A DNA stretch of 64,000 nucleotides from Pachyseris speciosa (lineage: Eukaryota; Cnidaria; Anthozoa; Scleractinia; Pachyseridae): the NCBI GenBank assembly GCA_016490735.1, contig JAEMWC010000005.1, forward strand, positions 955,001 to 1,019,000, written 5' to 3'. Shown in pieces: positions 43,301 through 55,300 of this stretch (the first letter of the stretch is position 1; every line of letters begins with the position of its first letter). The notes below the pieces were generated by a model, which saw only the letters and a program-made list of their open reading frames with translations, was not told the origin of the DNA and did no database searches. The translations under genes and the position numbers were made by a program.

Positions 43301-46300
43301 TGTGTAATTTTTGGCTGTTTTTTTAGTTCGCTTGGATTTGTCCAAATTTTTGCATGTGAACTGCATTTTGATTCAAAAACATTGTCCCGTATTTTTTTTC
43401 ACCGATTTCTTTTTCGTTTTCGAGAAATAACGTATGCAAAAAAAACACCTAAAACTACACATAGGCAGTTTACGCCCTCAGCCCTTCAATTGTAAACCAC
43501 CATGAGACTATGTGATACGTGTGGTACATAAATCCATTACCATTACCATTTTCATAATGGGTATTTCTGTTCATTCTGCTCCAGATAGTGGGATGAACAG
43601 TATAAGCAGAATCTATTCATTTTATTTATTTATTTAACTTTGCCAGTCAAGCTGACAGAGTGCCACAACAGCTTGCACCAATTACTGTGGCCCCTTGACA
43701 ATAAAAACTAATGATAAAATGCAAATACAATAATTAAAGCTACACTAACTTATAAACTAGAAACAGCAAGTGATAGGCGCGGCTAGGCGTCTGGCCATGT
43801 TGCACGAGGGGCAAATGGAACGCCATGTCCGTGGATTTTCCGGGTCAAAAATCTAATTATTTACTAAGAACACACATGGTGTTCCTGTGGAAAGGATAGA
43901 TGGGAAGATTGTGCACAGAGAGCACAGCCATTGATATGGCACCACAAGTCAGGTTTAGAAAGTTGATCCAGACTATTCTCTGTGCTGATCTGAGGCCAGT
44001 CCCATTTTCAGAATGTGTACTTTTGGAAAACATTATTCAGACTTAAATTGATAAACTGGAATAAGAGAAATCAGAATAGCCCCAAAAGGAACCCACCCTT
44101 AAGTTATCAGTTTGTCACAACAACGGGTTACAAAGAAATATTCCCAAAAGGAGTCATTTTCATGGTGGGACGATTGTACACAGCCAGCCTAGCCATTGTT
44201 GTGGCATCTTCCTTCTTGCTGGGTTTTAAAAAGTCCACATTCAATTTGCATTATTTAGGTTGCTGGCAAGCTTGCATGACCACAAAAAACAACCCTCCAC
44301 GTTTTATGTATCAAAGTATCAGCTGACAGCCGAGAGGCCTTCCAAGGGGTTGTCCGGTGTCGCTTTGTTGCTCGTTTATGACTCTGTCTTTTGCTTGTTT
44401 CATAAGGGATAAATGTCACCGTCGCAAGGAAAACAAACAGGGATGAAAAGTGACTTGTCCCTGTTGCAAACTGTCACACCTTTTTGGCCAATTTCTATTG
44501 GTTGTTGGCGTTTTGGGAGAAGATTGTTGCCTGTTTTTGGGTCATGCTGTTTGCTACTTCTACATCTTGGAAGGCCTCAGCTGAAATTCTGGCCTAACAG
44601 ATCCCTTCCTCCACCCACCTCTCCCCTCTCCCCTTTCTCCCTCCCTCCCTCCCTTCCTCTACCCTCCTCTTCCCTCTCCCCTTTCTCCCTTCCCTCCCTC
44701 CCTTCCTCTACCCTCCTCTCCCCTCTCCCCTTTCTCCCTTCCCTCCCTCCCTTCCCCCTCCCTCCTCCCTCCCCAACTAAGGAACTGAAGAAAGCTCCCA
44801 GTCTTCTAAATATTGATAGTAAACATACATACATATAATCCTTCCAATCAGTCTCTATTATATATTATAACTATAATAGAGACCGATTGCAATTATTGAC
44901 AATTTACAAGGTAATCACATGAGCAAATGTGACCCTCCACAAGAAAACAGTCACTAAGGTGAACGCACGCACACGGCATGGTCGCACGTTAAAACAAAAG
45001 AAGCATGTCTCAACACGGTGGCTGCGTGTTAGTCACTTTCCTCATTAGTGTCCAAGTTATTGTTTTCCTTTGCACGCTGAAGACAATGCAGCATGTTGAG
45101 ATACCTGCGTGCGATATCGCACATATCAACACGGTGACCGTGTCAGCAGTTTTATTGTCTCCCGATATCCATCCAGCAGAGATTTCGAGGCTTCAGCTTT
45201 TTTCTTTCCAAAAAAGCTTGGGAAAGTCATCGTAAAGTCGCCACAACAAGCAGCGGGATTGCAGATTTGTCCTCAATTCCGTACGCGACCACAGATACAA
45301 AGTAGGTTTACTAGGCAAGTTAAAGAAGGAGCTTCCCTTCACTCACTTTAAGGTTTTCAAACGGCCGGCTACTTTTTGGTTTGTATTCGAGTTTGAATTT
45401 TCACTCATTTCCCACGGGTGGAACGAATCAACCAAAACCACCAAAATGAGACAAACTTCTTTTGAACGACCATTATGCATTTGCTCATCAACAAACAGGT
45501 CACAGAAATTTTGAAAAAACTAATGGAAATGAAATGTGATTTATCACCATCCAAAAACACCATTCAACTTAAAGGCAAGCGAGATTTATACCCACATAAT
45601 TATATGGTTTACTTGTGCTAATCCTCAAATTCGCTAGATGTTGCATTATCTGACCCCGCCATCAAGTCTCGTAATCTTGCTGATCAGTTTTCAAACTACA
45701 GTATGCAAATTTGTCTTAAATCAGTCAGGCGTGTAAAATGAAAAACAACAGCAGTGAAACTAAAAAATATTTAGTTTTCTTTTCATCAGAACAAAATAAT
45801 AATACAAAGACCACAAAGCATGTCTGGGAAATTTTTGCAAGAGGTCAATCAGTTCCCGAAAATATGAAAACATTCAGACGATAATTCCCGTGCAACAGTC
45901 GCCGCAAGTGACAGGGCTTCGATAAGTCTCGCTCATTCCCACGAAGTGCATCGCATGACAACACAAATTCTTTACAAACGTTTTGTGTATGGCCTTTAAA
46001 ATTCATCCAGAAAGCATTGCCTCAACATTAAATCTGCTGTTTCCTGCTTCGTTTGGAGATAAAACAAATCAGCAACTTGTCTAATTTCAAGAAGTTTCAA
46101 AAAGCGAAACGCACCAGCTGATCGATAGAAATAAACATTACTCCTCGGAGTGAAAAGAAACGCAATCCAACTGCTGTGATGAGCACTTTTAATGATGAGA
46201 ATTAGAGGCATTTTATTGTCCTCCGCAGTACTGCAGATACTGGTTTCAATGGTAAGAGAAAAATGATTCTCTATTAATGTAATATGGTAAGCATGGAACC

Positions 46301-49300
46301 CGTTAAAAGAAGTCTAGCGTGTGTACAAACAAAGACAGTACCGTGTTAATACCATATTAATCCATCGTGCTAAAAATACAAAGCTCTACTGTGTTAGAAT
46401 CGTGCAAACAAAGACCACAAACACGCTACTACACGTTCCATTGTTCTTGTTTGCGCATATATGAATATACGCACGATAAGTGTGTTGTGTCCGAATCGTG
46501 CGAGCGTGTTGCTACCGTGCCGTGTGCGTGCGTTCACCTTTGTGACTGTTTTCCTGTGGAGGGTCACAAAAAATGCCTAATTGTAATATTAAGACAACAT
46601 TTAAATAAGATGACGCAACATTTGAATCTACAAGAAGACATGTTTCGGATACTCAGTATCCATCTTCAGTTGAAGGATGTTTACAAGTGAGTGTATAAAT
46701 TATGTAAGTCACTCACTTGTAAACATCCTTCAACTGAAGATGGATACTGAGTATCCGAAACATGTCTTCTTGTTGATTCAAAGGATTCAAGGATGTTTAC
46801 AAGTGAGTGTATACAGTACCGCCCAAAAGTAAGTTGCCAGTCGCGTCGCGTTTCCTGCGCGACGTGATTCGCGTAGCGCGCTAAGCGAATCGCATCGCGC
46901 GCTATGCGATTCGCGTAGCGCGAGACTCACTGAAGCAAAAATTTTTGGCATAAATTTCGGATGATCTTACAACACGAAATCAATCAATTTCGCGTAGCGC
47001 TTTACGAATGCAGCTATTGTTTCAATCGAATACATGTCGTTCCCTTCTATGCAAATACAGACAGCATCATGGCGCAGTCCTCTTGTAAACAAACTGACGA
47101 AGATCGATTACAAATGGTTACTGTTCCTCGGGTGTTCCTTGCTCCCGCTAGCGCTGAAATGACAACTTTTATCGGTTCTGTCGTCAATACGATATATGGT
47201 CGTGTTTTCTGAATTCGTTAGGAAAATTAAGTGCTAGTTCGCCACAAGCAAATGGCCATTGGCAACTGTTTGCTGTATTTTGCTTTCAGATCACAAAGCG
47301 ATGTAGGCTAAAATTTGCATAAAACCGCAAAAACCACTGGCTGTGTAACCTGAAACCTTCCACTCAGTAAACATGGCACAACACTCGTTAATCATTCATT
47401 ACTCGCTTGAGAAGCCATGGAAAACCCGAAGCAGAACGGACTTTATTTCATTTCCTTCTTTTTGAACGAATAATCTTATCATGTAGAAATTGGAAGTTCA
47501 TCTGGTTGATGAAGTTTGAGTCGTTAATTAAGACTTCATAGGCGTATGTGAAATGTTTATTCGACACGCCGGCACTCAATCGTATATTTTCTAGTTTGCA
47601 AGACCGAAAAACATTTTCCTGGGCATATCTTTGTAAGGTTGTGCTCCAGCAGAGTGTGTCCGCGTAAAAAGATTTGCTGAAGAGTACGGTAGTTCAGAAG
47701 CCTCGCACGTGCTGAGCTTACCTTGGTTGATTGATCGATGAAGAGAACGATAAGCTTATCTCACGGCTCGATCTTATCATGTAGAATTTGAGATTCATCT
47801 GGCAAGGCGAAGTTTGTTATCCAACACGCCGGCACTCAATCGTATGTTTTCTACTTCGAAAGACCTAAAAACATTTTCCTGGGCATATCTTTGTAAAGTT
47901 GCGCTACAGTAGAGTTTGTCCGCGTAAAAAGAGTTGCTGAAGGATGCGTCGCACGTGTAGTCTATCGATCAATCGAAAAGAACGAACAGCTTATCTCCCA
48001 CCTCGTTTACCCCTCAATCGCTGTGCCAACTCTGTGTTTTGAGCTTTTTTGAGGTACATAAACGAATATTACCATATACCTATTTGCGTTTGGTAATAAT
48101 CCGCATTAAACTTAGAGTACCGTCGATAGAGACACTCGCAAAACAATTTTATGTGCTTCGCTCCGTCGAAACCACGCATACGAAAAGAAACATCCCAAGT
48201 GTGTAAACATTTTCGATTTTCAAACGGCTAACTAAAGTTGTCAAGAATCAAATAAATAGAAAGTTTTAACAAACGTTAAGCATCAGTCATGAACGAACCG
48301 AAATTATCGGCGGTTTGATGTTCAGTTCAGGAAGAAGCTTGAATTCGACGGAAGCGAATTAATTGGATAGTAGCCGCGCTCACTGCGGTAGAATTCCTCT
48401 GTACAATATGTCTTCACTTCGAAAGACCGAAAACGGAAAACCATGTTCATGTGCATCATACTGTGTATATAGTTTTCTTAAGTTGATCATGTCGATCTCA
48501 ACCTAGCCAAGTTTCGCCGCAAAAACGGTTTGACACAAACTTTTGAAGCTTAGCACGCGCTGCCGTTCTCCGGCGATCGATCGATCACACATATTCATTT
48601 CTTCTTAGCGGTCTTTTGCGAACACTGGAAATCGACTATTGAAATCGGCTATTGTTACTTTACAATGGGCATCTTAAATCGCGCGAGAGCTTCAAGCCAA
48701 TTTACTTACAGTTTCTACAACATCACGCGCGACGCGATTCGCGTAGCACACGACTCGAATCACGTAGCGCGCGACGCGAATCGCATAGCGCGCGACGCGA
48801 ATCGCATAGCGCGCGACGCGAATCACGTAGCGCGCGAGGGTGGCAACTTACTTTTGGGCGGTACTGTATATAAGTCACTCACCTGTAAACAACCTTCAAC
48901 TGAAGATGGATACTGAGTATCCGAAACATGTCTTCTTGTAGATTCAAACGTTGTGTCGTCTGTTTTAAATGTTTCATAAATATTAAGACGTCTATGAAAA
49001 ATTATGTTTCTTTATGTAAGCGCTTAATTAGTTAAGTTAAAGAGAAAGGCAAAAGGTACAAACCTGTTTGTAAAGCATAAGAAGATTGCAGCCAACTGAG
49101 ATGTCTGCAAGTGTGACACATTCACCCACAAGGAAAGTCTTTGTCAAGAGAACATTATTCAACACAGTCAAGCACTTCTTTACGTCCTCCATAGCTTTAT
49201 CAGTGGTCTGGAAAAAAATCTTTAGTTATTAGGATATTTAAGGGTATTTAACACAAGACTGGACTCTTCTTTTGCAAACTGCTACAAATCATGAAATTTG

Positions 49301-52300
49301 GTTTATCTCTGCTGATAAACTGACGCAGCACCACAGTTTCGTTAGAAACTAAACTCCCTCAATGCTACAAATTTCAAGCTCTTTGATCCTTTCTAACCTA
49401 TAGTAAAAAGTTGTCTCTGTTGTGAACACCACACATTTTAAACCAGTACCTGTTTGTTATACTGCATTAGTCCAAGAGTAGGGAATACCCAGGTGGCCAC
49501 TGCTGGCAAAAGCTCTTGATCGGCAAAGTTTACATACTGCTGAATCTGTGCCATTTCCAAAGAAGCCTTTCCTCGCAGTTGGTCATTGGACACTGATACC
49601 AAAATTAAATGGTTAGAAAGAGAAGCAAAACCTTTTTTACACCTTAAACAAGGACACTGCCTATAAATAGCTATAGCTATTTATAGCTCCTCCCCTCTTT
49701 GTCATGCAATTTCTGCTTGAACGACTTTATTCAATACATGGTTTTCACGATATATCATCACCGCCACATTGGAGGACGTATACAATAGATCTCTCATTAG
49801 CTCCTTTTGTTCATTCTCCAGCATTTGCAGATTTCACCATTGTTAACTGTGTCTCCAGAGATTGGCTGGAAACCACCTATATGGCAGACCCAGTGAGCAA
49901 GAAGAAGGGAAGCTAGTAATATAGAAGAAGGATATATAACAGGATGTGTGTCCATCATTCTCAGTCGAAGTTACTCAGTTCTGGTCACTTAACCCTTTCA
50001 TCACCTAAGGCCTCTCCTTTGATGAGTAAAATCGTCTGGCGTTAGCCAGAGTAAAATCTATTAAGTGCCCCTTGGTGGTGAAAGGGTTAAGTTGGAAAAC
50101 GTGAAGTTTAACTTTCATTTTGTCAGAATGTAATAAATTTTGAATTTCTTGTACCAACAAATTTGAATTTGGCGCCACTTATGTTGACGGGTCGACATCT
50201 AAAATGAAATGACTGATGGCTCACCAGTCCAACATTCCTTATATGTGTACAGTGATATGATAAAACATACCATATTGAGCAATAGCATTGCTTTCGTAAA
50301 TGCACTTCCCATCCTGGGTCTCAAAAGCTGGTACCTGGTAAATGATACAAACAGACAGATTTCAAAACTCGTCTTCTTGAGCACAGAAGTTGAGCTTTGA
50401 TAGTGTGGGGTTTTGGTTAGCTTCCAGCCTCTGTAATACTGCTCTACTTTATAAGATTGATACCAGATGCACCTTTCCAATACATTTCTGAAACATTTAC
50501 TATACCCTTAATACAGCAAACCACACCATAAGCATAAGGGCCATTAAACTACATAATGAACCTTTCTAACCAATATATGTAAATTAACTTGAAAATTCAA
50601 CCGTTTTAAGATAACTTTTAACGACAAAGTAATGATGTTCAACATGCAGCCAGAATAATAATGCAACTTATTGCTTCAAAGATTATTTTGAGCATTCATC
50701 AGTTTTCAGCAGAGTAACAAAGTAACCATCTACTCCATATTGACATTTTTGTCTTCTCTGTTAAAGTGCCTATGAAGTCAAAAATTTCTTGTTCTAATAT
50801 AATAGTTTATCATTTTCCTATTCTTGATATTTAGGCAGTAAAACATTCACAATGCAGAATAAATCGAACCGAAGGTTTTAAATTTTGTGCCTAAAGTGTC
50901 TCCATCTTGCGCATGGCCAAAAGTTCGTATTACAAAGGTGTGACGCAGGAAATGCTTCGGAAGACAAGATTGTCATGGCATTTCCTACATCATCAGCATT
51001 GTTCTGAGCAAAGATTTGTTCCCAGTCCAAGGGACACAATTTAGTAAATTTTGAGGTTCTTTGGAGAGTGAAAAAATTCGGCTTTAGTTGATGTTCTCAA
51101 ATTTCTTTTGTCATTTCGTAATCAAGACACGAGAAGCTTCAAAAATTCGGAAGAAAATTTTTTACTTCATAGGCACTGAAACCATTGTAAACCTCTATTA
51201 CACACAGAGTAAGAGCATATCATGGAGACTTTGTAAATCTCCAGCTAAAATTCTGAGGCCAACAAATACTCAGCATCTTGGCTAAGTGTGGTAGATAGCT
51301 TGGACAACTAGCAAATCAAAATGCATTTGACACAATATCCCAGAGAGATGATCTTTCTTCCTGTCAGATCAAGAGATACTGACTAATCAACTTTTTCTTA
51401 TTAATTAAAAGGTCTCTGACTACTAATAAAATGGGACCTACCGTCGATTGCATCTACCTGTGAACGCACGTGCCCAAAACATTTTTTCACTTGACGTCAA
51501 ATGTCTGCATGTCAAAGTTTGCCCGCCCAAATGTGAAGTTTCAGCTAGTGTTTCACTACTTGTAGGGATATGTTTTTAGTCAACAAGAAAGGAAGAAATT
51601 ATCAAAAAGGCGTCCTACTTTCAATATATAGATCTAAGTGAACGGATTTTCGCTGACTTTCCTCAGATTTCTTGACTGCGTTGACAGTGAATTGAACCAC
51701 GAGAACACCGAAGGAACTTCACATTTGGGCGGGAAAACTTTGAAAGTTTGACACCTGAAATGCAGATGTTTGACATCACGTGAAAACATGTTTTGGGCGT
51801 GTGCGTTCACGGGTAGATGCAAGCAACAGTACACAGTTTGGATAATAAATTGTTAAGTGAGCTTATGTTAATAGACCTTTCCATGCTTTTTTTTTTCAAG
51901 TTTTCATTGTGACCGGGTAGTGAAAATACATCGACATTGCTAGAAAGAGCACATAAAAAATAATAAAAGGGCAAAGTTTGAGAGTGCCAGCTTGCAAAAT
52001 ACATACATACTTAATTGGCAAAAATATGGTTCTACAAAGTTAAGAAACTTTAAAGACGTTTGTATGCTGGGGGAGACAAACTTGCCATCACCATCATACA
52101 AACGTCTGTCAAATTTCCTGACTTTGGGAAGCTATGACTTTGCAATTTCAAAAATTATGACTCCCAAACTTCGCTATTTGACTAATAATATTTTAAGGTG
52201 CTCTATTCAGCAGTGTCAACATATTTTCTTTACATGGTCAACATCAAAAGTTGGGAAAAAAAAACATGAAAACGTCTATTACTATGACTAAAAGTCACTA

Positions 52301-55300
52301 ACCCGGTTATTCAAAAGCCATTTAATGCTAACCCAGGAGTTCACCGAAGTTTTTATTTTGCTCATTGAGAAGGTTTTGAAAATCAAATTTTATGCTTAAA
52401 GTAAAGTTAAATTCCAGTCAAAACTTATGGGTGAAAATCGTTTGGAAACGTTTTTTATTGAACAGTAACTAACCTGGGCCCGGTTGTTCGAAAGCTGATT
52501 AATTTAATCCAGGATTAATGTAAATTTTGGTTGCAGTTTTTACCTTTCGGATGACAGTTTCTTTTCCAGCTTTTTTGCTTTTCAGGATTGACGTCTTCTA
52601 ATCTAAAATTTTGCAGAATATCAGCGTGGATTAAGGTAATCGGCATTCGAACAACCAGGCCCTGGCCTGCGTTTCTCAAAAGTCTGGAAAGCATTTCGGG
52701 CCCGAGATGTAGTTTTCATGTTGATTTTCTATCGATTGGTACTAGCTTTTTGGACAAACAAGTCGGATGTATTTGTCAATTTTAAGGCATATGCTGTCTT
52801 AAGAGATTGTCAAAAATATTAGAAATCGAATTTCTGGCTAAGAACCTAGTGCATATACAGTACCGCCTGAAAGTATTGACCCCTTTTCCGCGTCTTTGCC
52901 GCGTGACCTCCTCGCGACTTTCCCTCGGTATTCCCGCGGCAGGCCGCTTTTTTGCCGAGGGAACTTTTCGGTCAGGCTCCAAAGTTGCCGCGGGAAAGTT
53001 AACCGAGGTAAAACCGAGGTAATAAAATACCGCGGTCGAGTTTGAATAGGTGTTTGTTTCCTTTGTGTTTCAAGTGACAAAGTAGCACCTAAAAGTTTCG
53101 GCAGGAAATCTTGAACAGGAAGGACAGTCATGGCCGCTCCCCACAGATCTATTAGCTTTTTTGATACATGGGCAGAAATGATTCTGTTGTTAGAATCCGA
53201 CCATAAATAAAAAGTTTTGGAGAAGTATTTTGATTGTAAATTATTTTGATATTAGCGATTGCCGCGACTAGTTTGAATCGAAACTTCGAAGCGCATTTAT
53301 GCTCGGCGCGCTCGCGTGGAGTTCAGCTTCAAAGTTTTATTCATTTGCAGTGTGTGCTGACCTGTGGAATGTGACCTGTAAACAGATCTGTTGGCATCTT
53401 GATGGAAAGAAAGAAAGGAAAGAATATTTCGGCATGTTTTGTGACGCTCAGAGCACGAATATGAAATTTACATGTTATGCTGCTCAGACTTGCATGTTAT
53501 GTCTCAATGTCCGGCAACCGGACAGGAATTTTGAATTAAGCTTATCACAGATCCAAAACGTTGTTAGATTGACTCGAAGTTATTTAGGACTGAGAAATTA
53601 AGGGAAGCGAACAAATTACCAAGAAATTCTAAGCAAGGCAGGCCGAGATTTCAAAGAACAAATCCAAATTCAATTGTTCGTTCGTGCGTATCGGCGTTTT
53701 ATGCAAATTCGAGCACGGCACGTGACGACAACACAACGTGAGCTCCGGAGCAAAGATGGTGCGAACAGCAGAGTATGTTTAGTGAAGAATTTTGTCGTTC
53801 TATAGACGAAATTTTAAAATTTCCCAAGTTGTCCGCGAATTAAGTTTAGAAGGTCCCAAGAAGAGGCCAGCCGTGAAGAACGCCTCAGCCGATCCAAATG
53901 AAATCAGCACGCGTCGTCAGGAAAAACTAAAATTAAAAATTTTGAGGTTTTACCTCATCAGGTTAAAGACATTTTAAAGATATATCTGCTTGCATGTTTT
54001 CAGCTCGGTAGCATGCTTTGTTTTGAAAATAAAGCAGTTTGAATTTAGATTTTTTTTACAATGCCAGACATCGTGGTTGCGTCTGAGAAACATATCACGT
54101 ACGCGAAAATATCGATTTACGTTCTTTTTTCGAGTTCTGAATAACCAATATGTTAAGAGAAGTGTCTATGCGAATGTTCTGAAGTTTAGTAGAGAGAAAA
54201 AATCTTTTGCGAGAGGAAAAGTGAGCTCCAGATGTTTCTAATGGATTTCCGACCGCCATGTTGGGGTTTCTCACAGGAACACGGTGCCAGCATGGCGTCT
54301 CCATACTAAAAACTATAATTTTGAGTAGTACCCTTTATCGAATAACTCGAGTTCGGCGTTTAACCAAGGCAGGCGTTTAACCAGGGCAAGCCCCTTAGCC
54401 TTCCAAAGACTTCGATTTTACATTATATAGAGGCCGGTTCAGAAATTACGAGTCCATACGCAAATCGCGTACAGCGTAATTTTTATGTCCGTGAATCTTC
54501 GCACCTTACAGTCCTTCCGCTTTTTTACACCTGGAATTAATCGTCATTGTTCTTTCCCCGCGGCATTACCTCGTCTTTTCTCCCGCGGTATTCCCGTGGC
54601 AAAATTGTACCTCGGTTTTCCCGCGGGAACAATTTTTTTATACCGCGGTGGACGCACGGCCACTACCCGCGGCATAGACGAGGTATCGCTTCGTCCGATG
54701 GGTCAATACTTTCAGGCGGTACTGTAAAATACTTTTTTTAAAAATTGTATTCCATTAGAGGGGTCATCCACTAGATTAGCCTTTGTTACAGATTTGGATG
54801 ATCCCAACTCGCTCTCGTTTTTGTTGTTTCAATTTTCTTTTATTCCCTAGTTGCACTGTATTTAGTTGCCAATGTAAACTTAACTTATATGTCGAGTAAA
54901 ACTGAGCTGAGTCAAATAAATCATCATCATCACCATCAAGTTTCGAGAAACGCGCGCCTGGACTCAAAGTTTACCCTAACCCGGGATGCTTTGAACAACT
55001 GAGCCCTGTACTGTACAAAAAAAGTACATAAGCTCACTGTTCAGAAAACTGTGCTTTTCCTACTATGATATTTAATAAAGCAGAGTACATACCTTTCCTA
55101 GAGGGAATTTCTTTAGGAATTCGGCAGTCTGGTTGGTCTCTCCAAACTTGAAAGGTGGCTGAGAAATTTTCGCCCCGCTGTATTCGGCGGCGATAAGAAT
55201 TTTATAGGCCCGAAAGTTGTCGGGGTAAGTGTACAAACTCTGCAAAGGTAAAGCCAAAATCACTCAACGTATAGATTAAGTAAGCCCTGGACTATTTTCT

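Noticed and set aside
43612..43760. LINE 3' tail on the minus strand (ATTTATTTATTTA start)
   Set aside because: Too little distinctive sequence to separate it from simple AT-rich repeat.
44413..44838. 141-residue frame rich in Pro/Ser/Leu and its Gly/Glu/Arg-rich antisense
   Set aside because: Generated by a MITE end plus the CT-rich simple repeat.
53299..53601. 100-residue plus-strand frame with several cysteines
   Set aside because: It lies in the interior of a TA-type non-autonomous element and shows no transposase or other known motif.
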